DNA of 64,000 bases from Alnus glutinosa (Eukaryota > Streptophyta > Magnoliopsida > Fagales > Betulaceae). Position numbers and translations under genes: made by a program. Within the stretch, counting starts at the first letter, position 1. Every line of letters starts with the position of its first letter. Below the pieces are notes generated by a model that made no database searches, was not told the DNA's origin, and worked only from the letters and a program-made list of their open reading frames with translations. This document shows, piece after piece, positions 12,270-23,900 of the stretch. The stretch lies in NCBI RefSeq assembly GCF_958979055.1, contig NC_084886.1, forward strand, positions 6,772,154 to 6,836,153, in the 5' to 3' direction.

Positions 12270-12966
12270 AAAAAAATTATTGTTCAATAAGGTTCTTTTT
12301 TTCTTTTTCTTTTTTTATTTATTTTTTATTTTTTCTCTCTCTCAAATGGGTATTCTGTTCCATTATCGACACATGCAAAGAGCTTTCACATAGAGAGAGA
12401 GCGCGCTTAAGAATACAGTGTTTTAAACTCAAGCAAAAATGCTAAAATGGGGCAATGTGTTTAAATCTAAACTCTTAGACCTCGTTTGATTCACAAAATA
12501 GACACCTAAAATAGAATGACTATTCCATATATTTTTTGGTGTTTGGTGTCTGACGATGACCTGGTGCTGACTTGATGGTAGTCTAGTGGTAGCTCAGGGT
12601 GACTCGACAGAGGTCTAAAGTGGCTCAGAAGTGGTCCAACGGTGGTTTGGGGTGGTTCGATGGTAGTTCAGTGCTAGCTTGGTGGTGATCAAGTGGTTTG
12701 AGAAAAAACTAAAACTCGAAAAATAATTTACGAAATTTAAAAGTATAAATCATTTTCTGAAACTAAAAAAGCTTTTTTCATCAAACCAAAAATATTTTTA
12801 GTTTGACTACTATTTTTTATCACACCAAATTCCAAAAAAATACTTTCTAAAAAATATTTTATGCCGAAATAAACAAAACTTGCCTTTTGAGAACACCGAA
12901 ATCCAAACCTTCGAAGGACTGAAAAGTAAAATACCCGAAAACGTGCATACAAAAAATCTGATGGAA
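12270..12966. other. Intergenic repeats without a recognised gene
   Basis: Starts with a T-rich block (12280-12345) that is a direct repeat of 9031-9083, left of the Pack-MULE-like element. Around 12540-12700 is a degenerate tandem motif resembling GGTGGTTCGATGGTAG, a common low-complexity plant repeat. No coding region is supported. Confidence 0.45.
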
Positions 12967-14381
12967 GAGCATTCCTAGTAGCCTCATCAAAATAACTTGG
13001 GAAAAGTACACATAACCCTCTCAAATTACCATTCAATTGTCAATCTACCCCCTAAACTACTAATTGTATCAATGTCCCCCCTAAACTACCAAAAAATGTC
13101 AATGTCCTCCCTAAGACCAACAAAAAGACAAAAAGGACCCTAATTTTTTTTGAATAAGACAAAAATGTCCTAATAAATTCAAAAAATTAAAACTAAAACT
13201 AAAAAACTTAAAAAAAATAAAAAACTAAAAAAAAAAATTTTTAAAAAATTAAATCGAAATGATTTTTTTTTTCAAAAAAAAAAAACAAATTTTTTATTTT
13301 TGTTTTAAAAAAAAGCCAAAAACAAACTGAAATTTATTTATTTATTTAAAAAAAAGAATGAAAAAAAGAACCATTTTTTAGTAAATTAAAAAACGAAAAA
13401 AGAACAATTTTTTTAAAACAAAAAAAAAACTGAAATTTATTATTATTATTTTTTTAAAATAAAACAAATGAAAAAAAAAACCAGTTTTTATTAAATTAAA
13501 AAACGAAAATTTTTAAAGAAAAAAAAACGAAAAAAACTAAAATTAACTGAAATTTATTTATTTTTTTTTTTAAAAAATAAAACAAATGAAAATAAAACCT
13601 GTTTTTATTAAATTAAAAAAAAAACGAAAAAGAACAATTTTTTTAAAAAGAAAGAAAAAAGCTGAAAATTATTATTTTTTTTAAAAAAAAATTATTATCA
13701 TTATTTTTTTGGAATAAATTTTTGTTATTTTATATTTTTTTAATATTTTTTGTTATTTTTATTTTATTTTAATAATTTTATGAAGGACATTTTTGTCATT
13801 AGGGGGATATTGACATTTTTTGATAGTTTAAGGGGAAAAATTGACACAATTGGTAGTTTGGGGGGTACATTGACAATGGTATGATAGTTTGAGAGGGTTA
13901 TGTGTACTTTTCCCAAATAACTTTTTAGCTATTTTGGTGAGCCAATTTGCTGAAAATACTAAAAAATTACTCCCAGCAGCCTCACCATTTTAACAAAAAA
14001 GTTTTGATGAGTGAAATTACTCATCAATTTTGATAAGTAATATTCACTCACCAACTCACTCACCAAATTTTGTTTCACATTTCTCTCTCACATGATCAGC
14101 ACATTTTTGTTATTTTTTCTCTCATTTTCTTCTCCCATCTCCCATCTCTCTCACACGATAATTCCTTATTTCATGGATATGAAGGATTCTTTGTAAAAAT
14201 ATTAAGTAGAGAAATAATAAAAAAATCTGAAAAATTATTATTTAAATGGAATAGTAAATATTGACTAGTTAAAATGGTGAGGTTGTTGGGAGAATTTAAA
14301 TAAAGTGGCTCACCAAAATAGAAAAAAGTAATTTTTAACTATTTTGGTGAGTAAAATTTAGTGAGGCTACTAGGAATGCTC
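12967..14381. mobile_element. PIF/Harbinger-like MITE (host of a nested MITE)
   Basis: Perfect 20-bp terminal inverted repeats were read directly: 12967-12986 starts GAGCATTCCTAGTAGCC and 14362-14381 is its exact complement. The flanks GAA and TAA could be a diverged 3-bp target duplication. After removal of the nested MITE (12999-13914) the element is about 500 bp, AT-rich and without coding capacity. Confidence 0.75.
12999..13914. mobile_element. MULE-type non-autonomous element nested in the PIF-like MITE
   Basis: A 916-bp element with about 130-bp terminal inverted repeats (GGGAAAAGTACACATAACC at the left, complement at the right). It is flanked by a perfect 9-bp target duplication AAATAACTT at 12990-12998 and 13915-13923. 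The interior is almost pure A/T homopolymer tracts with no coding capacity. The 9-bp duplication and long terminal repeats are typical of Mutator-like elements. Confidence 0.88.
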
Positions 14382-14634
14382 TAATTGAGACAAGCAAATA
14401 CACGCATGCACATGCACCCATAAAAGAAAATGAAAATCTAACATGAATATGCCATAACAGATCCACACGAAATAGAGTCATCGAGTCAAACATCAAATTA
14501 AGCTACAAACTGAAAAGCAGCAAAACTTTCAAATCTCAGCTAAAGGAAGTCGCCATATATATACAGAAGACCGAAGTAGGCTCACTAGCTATGGATCCAC
14601 AGATGAACTTATTTATTTTTGCGCCCGGAAATCA

Positions 14635-16411
14635 TCAGGACCTTTCATCTGGAATGAAGAAATCAAACCTGACATCAACAGAACCTGACCTCTCTCCGGT
14701 GTCTTTGTACTCGATATTTGTTATTGCCCCAACCTCGTCCAGTTCTTGATATTCTGGTTTCACCCGTCGTACAGGCACTGTGACAGAATAAATGGTTCCA
14801 AGGTCTGAATCAGTAGAGACACTAAGCTGAACTTTATCCTGTGATTCTATCTCCACGAAATCTGATAGAGCCTGCACAATATTGTTGACAATCTTCCGTT
14901 TGGCCTCATCATTCACTGCACATCGATCAGAGAAGAGAATCATCTTCAAGCGCTGCTTGGCAACCCTAGCATTAGAGCTCTTTCTAGATGTTTGTGATGG
15001 GAACATTATCTTCCAAGCCAAGTTTAAACGCTCGAAGAAGCTCATGTTAATGGCATCAAGGAGGAAGCTCTCCGATTCTTCGCTGATGGACCTTGGCAAC
15101 GGCTTATAATCTCCAGTGATACCAGCAACGTGCTTGGCATTACTACGCGTACTGCGGTTATCAAGTACCACACTGGACCATTTGGGTGTGATTTCAGATA
15201 TGTTGGATCCTCCGTTCAGGAAACCAGAGAACTCTACCTATAAAACAGCAAAAATTTGAAGGTTTAAAAGCAGGTGGGCAAGTCAAGGTCTTTGCATATA
15301 TTTATAAACCCTCTAAAAGCATGCATAATATCTTAACATGCCCATGTTGCAACACAAAACGTCCTGTATACTTTCAACCCCTCACCCCATCATTTGTTCG
15401 TCGAATGATGACTGCTCGTAAATTGCAAAATGAGGATGCTTCAAACAGAAGGAATAAACACTAATGCATTTTGATGACTATTAGATGGGAAACCAAACCT
15501 CAATCTTCAGGATAAACAGGACAGCACACCCCTTCCCTTGTTACAATGGGATCAACTCATGAGAAGAAAGCATGTATCACTGCAGACTCCAGGCATCTAG
15601 ACAACTAACACAGTTGTTCCCAATACTATTGAATGAACACAAACAAGATCAAACTGATAATTCTGATAAAAATCCTAATCAAATACTATTGTTCTCACCA
15701 TGACAATCACAATATTCACCAAGTCGAAAATTCCCCATAGTGTATTCTCAATATAAGACCGCAATTAGCAAAAGTCTGATAGAATACTATCTGAGCAAAC
15801 TCTTAGTCATTTTGAATACTTTTCACAGGTGGGTATGCAATTATTCGGCAACTACAGTGAGCAAGCAACCAATTCCATGGTAAATATTCAATTTGAATTG
15901 GTGTATAACACATGACAAGATAAAAGACCCTGACTTTACCACCAACTAAACTATACCACATTCCTTTCAGTTACCAGTAGAAACCAGACCCCTATGCTTT
16001 CGACATGCGAATTATCATATGAAACCAAAAAAAAAAAAAAAAAGAAGAAAAAAAGAACCCATTAAATCCCTACTTGATTGCTATGTTTGGTAGCTGAGAA
16101 ATCCCGGGAAAATAAAAGAAAACGCGGAATCTCACAATTACCACTCCAACCTCACCCAGTTACCAGATTCCACGTTTCCCTCTCTTCCTTCGGGATTTGA
16201 GGGCAATTAAACAAATAATAACAAAATATGAAACGAATAGCGTGAAAGTCAGATGGAATCGGAGACAAGCGGAGTAAAATGCAAGAGAATTAGCACTGAG
16301 GAACAAAAGGGCGAGAGCTCAGACCTTGGAAGGGCGCAGAGAGCTTCGAAGAGGGTGCAAGTGGTAGGAACCCAGCGTTGCAGAGACCCTCAGATCCCCA
16401 GAAATCGCCAT
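14635..16411 (-). CDS. MINE1: MinE1, chloroplast division topological specificity factor
   Basis: Plastid MinE positions the FtsZ ring by antagonising MinD at the inner envelope. There are two exons on the minus strand: 16325-16411 (29 codons, start at the ATG reading MAISGDLRVSA) and 14635-15237 (201 codons including stop), joined in phase 0 by a 1.1-kb intron. The product is 229 aa, which is also the Arabidopsis MinE1 length by recall. Exon 1 and the start of exon 2 form a Ser/Leu/Arg-rich plastid transit peptide. The MinE core includes FFERLNLAWKI, SSNARVAKQRLKMILFSDR, IVQALSDFVEIES and the conserved SVTVPVRRVKPEYQE. The acidic C-terminal extension (SGSVDVRFDFFIP) is typical of land-plant MinE. 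It is transcribed divergently from RRG with about 1.5 kb between the starts. Confidence 0.95.
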
Positions 16412-17933
16412 TTCCTGAGGCTTACGATTTCTCTCCTCTCTCGGATTTGTGGCGCTCGCTCTCACTTCACTTTAGAGTCTTTTCTGGGGGCCGGCTTTCA
16501 GGCGATAGGCACAGTTAGGACGTAGCTGACATTTGCCAACCTGGGAAACGACGCCGTCCCGTACCTGCCCTTTGACGGAATATTTTGCTTATTTATGTCC
16601 AACAAAAACGACGATTAGAGTTTTCTTACGAGTTTTTAGTTTGAATAATAATAGGAATCGATTTTATTGATGCGATATAATGGCGAAATAAAATTTTAAT
16701 TTTTTGTGAAATAAAATTAAGAAAGTTGTTTGGTAATAACTAATAATTTTGAAAAGTGGTTGATTTTTATTATTATTATTTTTTAAGAAAAATAAAAATA
16801 AGGGAGAGATGACATTTATCCTCATCTATCTTATTTTTAAATCTATAATTAAATTTATAAGACTCAATATAGGTCTTACAAATGTAATTGCGTATTTAAA
16901 ACTTAGTTGTATGGAGATGAATAATAATTTAAGAAGATGGATTTATATCATTTTCTTTTATTCATTTGGTGGATCGGGGTTCCATGCAACTTTTATAAAA
17001 CATGTGTTTGCAAAACCTTCAAATATAAGCATTGAAAACAAAAGAAATGTAACAACCTTTTTTCTTTTTCTTTTTTCTTTTTTTTGGAAGTAGTATAACA
17101 AAAGTTAAGGTTCTAACTTGTTGGCCTATTTAAAATTGACAAGACTGATTGGACTCTTTTTAAAAGTGATTGGACTCTTTTTAAAATAGGGTTTGAAGTG
17201 ATCTAACCACCCTAAATAACTGGTTAAGGTGGTCTAACCACCTCAATAATAGGTTTAGAGGCAATCGAACTATCCTCAACTTGTTATGAGCATGGTTGGA
17301 CCATCCCAAACTATCTTTGAAGTGGTGGACATGTTCGACCACCCAAACAAATTATTTTTTTGAAAAAATAAAATAAAATAAATAAGGAATCAACAGACTA
17401 CCATAAGCTTTTTATAGGATGGTGACTATCCCAATCAAGCCCTTTTGAGGTTGGCCAATTACCCACTCAAAAGGTAGAGGGGGTAAACAAACCAATCCAA
17501 TCGCTTACTTAGATCACTTGTAAAGCATGTTTTAGGTGTGATCGGACTATTCCTTAATTTCTTTAATTTTTTTTTTCCTTTTATGATATATATATATATA
17601 TCATATATAATCAAAGTCGTTCATTGTAAATAAGCACCAAATTATTGAACGGCCCAGATTTAAATAATTTTTTTTGTTTGAAAGATAAATGTTTGTTTAA
17701 TTCAACTTTTTAGAGGGTACTTTAATGTGAAACTAATAAATAAAATATTAATAAATAAATAAAGGAGGTAAGCATAGAAGAAAATGAGATAAAAACACAC
17801 AAAAAAGAAAAAAGAAAAAAGAAAAAAGAAATGCAGCACAGTAACACAAAAGGTTTCCCCTGAACCCGGGAGATTCAGAAACACACAGTAATCAGCAATC
17901 AAACTACCGAAAACGGTTTCAAACTTTCAGTGA
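16412..17933. promoter_or_regulatory. Divergent promoter region between MinE1 and RRG
   Basis: The 1.5-kb spacer between two divergently transcribed genes must contain both promoters. 17150-17480 holds a degenerate repeat rich in GGTGGTC/GACCACC motifs. A short (TA)n lies at about 17588-17603 and GA/A-rich tracts at about 17800-17830. No unambiguous TATA box or known cis-element was identified. Confidence 0.45.
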
Positions 17934-20900
17934 ATGGGGAGATGGAGAGCTGGTTCCCTTCTCCTCAATCACGTAGCCACTGCTTCCAAGTCTCTTAACC
18001 CTAACTTTTCTCGTCCTCTCAGACCTCTCCATACTTCGCTTCCCTCATGCCCCACCATTCATCTCCTCAGTTTAAGACCCTTCTCTGCAATCCCATCCCG
18101 GGTCTCGGTCGATTTCAACGAATTAGATTCTGGTCCTCTGAGTTTCGATAACAGGAATGAATTCCTGGCCAAGGAAGACGAAGAAACTGGAAAGATTCCC
18201 GTCAAAGCCTACTTTCTCTGCACCAGGTTGGCCAGTAGGATTCCTTTTTCTTCTTTTTTTACGGGGTTTATCTATGTGGGTCTTTCTCCATTTGTGTTCT
18301 GATAGGAACCCACGATAATTAGAACAGAATTAAAGATATTTGATAGATAATGAACTCCTTTCGGGTAGGAGAGACCACAAATGAATCCACTTAGGGCTGG
18401 ATACAAACCACAAATGACAAAATGCCAATACAATAATCAATAATCTATTCTCCACATTCTAGAACTCATCTTATACTAGAGCTACGTAACTGAGAATAAA
18501 ACTACCCACTAACATGTTAAACTACCCACTAACATATTAAACTACCCATGCACTAAATAACTACCCATGAATAACTGCAGTACACCACTACCCATGTCTA
18601 GATAGTCCTTCACGTGGCCATGAACTGCAGTTGTCCAACACCCACGTCTAGAGTCCTCCACGTTTCCATCAATTGCCCCGCCTGGAAGAAGAACCTTGTC
18701 CTCAAGGTTCATGTGGAGAAATTGATGAGAGGTTCAAGCTCCGCGCTTACCACCCACAATTTTTGTGTCCCCATTTTCGAACTCAAACCTTTCCTCCATT
18801 GCAGAAACCTCAATAGAGAGTGCTTGAGGTGTTTGGCAACGATGTCCCGGTGTGAATTTTTCATTGCAACCGAAACACAGGCCCTTCTCCCTTCTTTTCT
18901 GCATCTCTTCCCATGACAGTTTCTTGGCAGCACCCGATGAATATGGGCGTGTAGTATGTGTTGAGTACCCGGCTGAATTTGTCGACATAGTTGGCCCTTC
19001 ACTGCTTGCAATCTTCCGGTCTCTAGAGAGATTATCATCTCTCATGCGTGCTAGCTCAATGGCATCACGGAGGGTCTTCGGTTTGAACATTTGCACAGCA
19101 GATACAATATCCTGTTGCAGCCCTCCAAGGAATGTTCCCACGAGTGCCTTTTGTGGCCACCCATCCACCCGGTTTGCCAAACGCTCAAATTCTTGTTGAT
19201 AATCCCGCAATGTCCCTTCTTGTTGGATTCTTGAAAGTGCCTCGTCATAATCTTCGACTTCGGTAGGACCGAATCGAATCAGCAACTCCCGTTCGAAGGC
19301 GTCCCATGTGATGGGTACTTGTTCTTCCTTGTACAACTTTTGAACCCATTGCCACCATTGATTGGCTTCACTTTCGAGATGAAAGGCTGCCAGGGATACC
19401 TTTTGCTCCTCCGGTATTTGCTTATAATTGAAGTACTGAACTACCCGGTTCAGCCACACGTTGGGGTTGTCTCCCGAGTACCGAGGAAACTCCAACTTAG
19501 TGAAATTACTCGATCCTTTAGAACTATTCGAGTGCCCGGAAGAATGATTTCCGTTTCCTTTGTCTGCAGATGATTCACCATGTTCAAAACCCTTGAAGAA
19601 GAGTTCCTTAAGCTCCGCAAAGCTGGACTGTGATTCTGCATTCATCTTCTGCATTACTTCTTTCAAATCCTGAATTTCTAATTCCAATTTCTCAATGCGA
19701 TCCTTGTTGGTAGCCATGCTTTGAATTTTGAACCTGGCTCTGATACCAAGTTGATAGGAACCCACGATAATTAGAACAGAATTAAAGATATTTGATAGAT
19801 AATGAACTCCTTTCGGGTAGGAGAGACCACAAATGAATCCACTTAGGGCTGGATACAAACCACAAATGACAAAATGCCAATACAATAATCAATAATCTAT
19901 TCTCCACATTCTAGAACTCATCTTATACTAGAGCTACGTAACTGAGAATAAAACTACCCACTAACATGTTAAACTACCCACTAACATATTAAACTACCCA
20001 TGCACTAAATAACTACCCATGAATAACTGCAGTACACCACTACCCATGTCTAGATAGTCCTTCACGTGGCCATGAACTGCAGTTGTCCAACACCCACGTC
20101 TAGAGTCCTCCACGTTTCCATCATGTTCCTCTGCAGCTAAGATGTTGCTGAATGGCTTGTGTTTGGGAGTTCGGATGTTGGGTTTTACAAAATCATAGCA
20201 CCTGGGGTTGTGTGTTTTGATTTTATTTTGCTTAGGTTTGGCTTAATTTTCTGCTGGAATTGGTGCATGCTGTATTCTAGCATTGGTAGTAAAGAATGTG
20301 AGAAATGTGAATTTCCTGTATCTAAAGGTCATAGTTGTTGACCCCCCCCCCCCCCCCCCCCCACCCCCCCCCCCCCCCCCCCCCCCCTTTTTTTTTTTTG
20401 AAATTGTGTTCTTGTTTTGTATGATATGATTTGGTTTTCTCAGATTCATGGTTTTGGCAGTATCAATTTGAAGAGCATGCAGGCCGAGAATTTAAGCAAC
20501 GTAGTTCCTCCTTCCTCTCGCTCATCAAATTATATTGCCCTCAGATATTGTGATTTCCCTTCAGAAAATACTGTAAGATGATCAAGGAACGATTGGATCC
20601 TTTTACTTGTTTCAAGTTCTTACTATTTTTTTTTAGAAACTAGAATCCACGTACTTCCCATCATTCTGCCACATGATACCTGCATAATTTTGTTTGGATC
20701 ATTCAGATTGGGTTTACGTAGGCAATGCATCCACTTTTCTTCTTTTAGGCATTCATACGAGGTTATGATTATTTAATTACAACAATCTTAAAACAAAATA
20801 TTTGAGGTTGTTCTCCCACCAGTATTTCTGGCCACGCTACCCAATCTTATTTTGCATCTAGCAATTTTGAATATTTTATCTTAAAGAAGTACAAAGTTGA

Positions 20901-23900
20901 TGTTGCATGATGTATTAGGGGATTGGATGTTTAACTTAGCAGTATTTGTTCTTTTGAATGGTTCATCCGATGGTAAAATGAAACAAGTGCAAACCATTCC
21001 TCAGGCTAACCTATGAAGCTGTGTTTGCAATTGTTATGTATGGTGTTAAGTGTTTATATTGAAATTTGATAACTCAGATTGAGTTATTCCCATGAGTTAA
21101 ATTTGTTGGGCTAGGAGGCTGGCTCTTGGCTTAGGTTGTGAAGAGGTGGGGTAGGTTTTAGGTTCATTTCAATCACAGAAGAAAAGAGAATCTCCTTGTG
21201 TGTGTGTGGGGGGGGGGGGGGGGGGGGGGGGGGGGTGTTGATGCATCAAATATGAGGTATGTGTGGTGGTGCCCAGTAAGGATATTTCAACTTGACTTGT
21301 ACATGCGGTCTTACATGGACTTTAATAAGAGAATCTTCCAAAAATCTAACTACAATTGGTAATACGATTGGTTAACATATCTTTGGATAACACGAGACTT
21401 TTTATGTAGGGCCTTGGAGTCAAGGGGAACCTGAGCAGCTGTCGTTACATGGTTGTGTTCCAGTATGGATCTGCTGTTCTATTTAATATCGAGGATCATG
21501 AAGTTGAAACTTACCTGGACACAGTTAGAAGACATGCTTCCGGGTTGCTTCAAGAGATGAGGAAAGACGGTAAATTTCCTTAAGAATGGTTTAAGTTTTT
21601 AACCTATGAAACTTTTATGTAAAAGGGTGCTGTATTTGTTTTCATGTATTTGGTTCTCAATGCCTGTGCTGCATGATAAGAAGTATGGATAGTTTTGTAG
21701 CTATATAATCATATTAGTTGCTTTCCTGTAGTTTGTGTTTTCCATTAGCCTCATTGCAACGATTTCCCCTGAATATTTCCTCCATAGATTTGACAAATAC
21801 ATTTCTGATTATTATGTGAATAACTTTCTGTTTGGCTGTCTCTGTGTCTTTGTACTAGATTATGCTGTAAAGGAGAAGCCACTGTTGGTTGAGGATATGC
21901 AGGGAGGGCCGGACTACATTGTTCTCAAGACGCTGGACACTGATGGCATCCGCATTATTGGAAGTGTGCTTGGCCAAAGCATTGCTTTAGATTATTTTGT
22001 TTCACAGGTAATTTTGGTGCAGCATTTCACAGCTATATTTCTTTATATATGGGTAAATTACATTTTTCCTCTGCTATCATTTACTCTCACAAACTTTAAC
22101 TCATTTTGGGCCAAAGTTTCAGTTTTAATTTGTTCCTGCTGTCCAAGTCAATCGTTAAGTCAGACGGAAAAAAGCATGTGAATTAAAGTTGCCCCCGGTT
22201 TGTTTAAAGCCAAGTTTTCATATCATGGGTAATTTTGATATTTCACATGGTTTTCTGTCTAGCTCAACATTTGATTTGGACAAAAGGGGCAAAGTGAAAC
22301 TAAAATTGCAAAATGGGGGCCGAGTTGTAATGAGTTAAAATTTGTGGAGGTAAGTGGTATTGGAGTGATAATTTGTGGGGGCAAAGGTGTAATTTAATCT
22401 TTATATATTCTGAAAGGTTTTTTTTGGAGAACTTATCAAAAAAGAAAAAAAAAAAGGTCTTTTTTGGAGAAGAAAGCACCGGCTTGCTTGTTTTCTAGCT
22501 TTTTGGCCACTTTTGGTGCATTCCAGATTCTCTAGGCTCGAACTATTCTTACATAAGCATTCAAGATGCTTATTGATTTTCATTATGTTATGGAAACATG
22601 GCTACTGTTGCTTGAAACAGCATACCAATTGGCAAGAAAGTCTTGATCGAAATTAATTTTAAATTACGGCAAAACATTTGGCATGGAAGTTTGATGGAAA
22701 CTGATTTTAAATTTCAATGACCTCTCTCTCTCTCAGATTGATGGTATGCTTCAAGAATTTGCAGACATAAATCGTGGAATGGAGAAAACTGGAACTTTTA
22801 CAATGGATAAGAAGAAGCTCCTTCAACTTGTCGGGAAGGCTAATTCAAATCTAGCTGATGTAATTCTCAAAGTTGGTCTTTTTGAGAGGTAACTATATTG
22901 TGATTGCTTTTATTGTTTCATATAATGCTTCAGACATATGGCTGGTTATCTCTGTGCATACAATTAGTGGTAGAAATTCCTTTTGCGTACTGCTGGATGA
23001 TGTCACTTTTTACTATTTTAGGGATTGACTGCATTGATAGGTAATGGCTCTAGTTTGCTCTGTCACTCTTGCACTTTAAGCTCACATTTTGAATTTACTT
23101 TAAGCAAACAGAATTTACATGTCAATGAAACCCATTGCTTGCATCAAATTTTGTGCGTAAATGTATCTGTGAATTATTCCAAAATTAAAATCAAAGGTTG
23201 GATAAATTTGGAGTATAATATATCAATATCACAAGTGCTTTTCAGATGAATTTATACTAGAATGCAAGTTCTTTGCTCAAGTTGAGCCTGGTCTAGCCAG
23301 TCTTATTGCACTAAACATGCTTGCCTTAAGCCTTGAGTTTGGCTCATCAAGCTTGAATAAAGCTCTTTATGCTCATTCATGTTGCCTTCGGGCTTGGGTT
23401 GGTTTTATCAAGCTTGAACAAAGCTGTTTTTGCTCATTATGGTTCTTGACTCTGAAAGTTGTTAGAACTTCTTCCCTGGCTTCCAAAGCTAGGCACGAAA
23501 TAAAGTGAAATTCTGTAAATCATATGTGACTTGGCTTTACAAAGATCAGATAACATGAAAGACCGTTCCATAAAGTTGTTTACTTTTGAATAGAATCAAG
23601 TATGCTCAAAGTTTTACTAATCTTTCTTTTCTAAAGCACTTTTGAGTAAATGATTTTTGTTCATTAGTTTTCATCTTGCAGCTCCTCATATTTGTTTAAT
23701 TCTCTCATTTTTCAGATCAGAAATCGCTTGGAGGGATGCAAAATATGCTCAAATATATGAATATCTCCGGGAGGAGTATGAGGTGACTCAACGCTTTGGA
23801 AATTTGGATTTCAAATTAAAATTTGTCGAGGTAAATCTACCCTTATGTTTCTTGCTGATGCATATGCTTAATTAGGCTGTTGAATTCTAGGGTTAATTTC

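Larger units (their letters stand above)
18300..20123 (-). mobile_element. TR-GAG retrotransposon in RRG intron 1
   Basis: A complete 1824-bp LTR element with two LTRs of 372 bp that look identical base by base. It is flanked by a perfect 5-bp target duplication TGTTC (18295-18299 and 20124-20128). It lies antisense to RRG. Between the LTRs there are only a primer-binding site, a gag gene and a purine-rich tract (GGCGGGGC) next to the 3' LTR; protease, reverse transcriptase, RNase H and integrase are absent. This is the definition of TR-GAG elements, which need enzymes from a Ty3/gypsy partner. Identical LTRs imply a very recent insertion. Confidence 0.93.

Noticed and set aside
18734-19885. 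383-codon open frame taken as a host gene in RRG intron 1
   Set aside because: It is the retrotransposon gag; the true start is 19717, and codons upstream of it lie in the LTR and primer-binding site.
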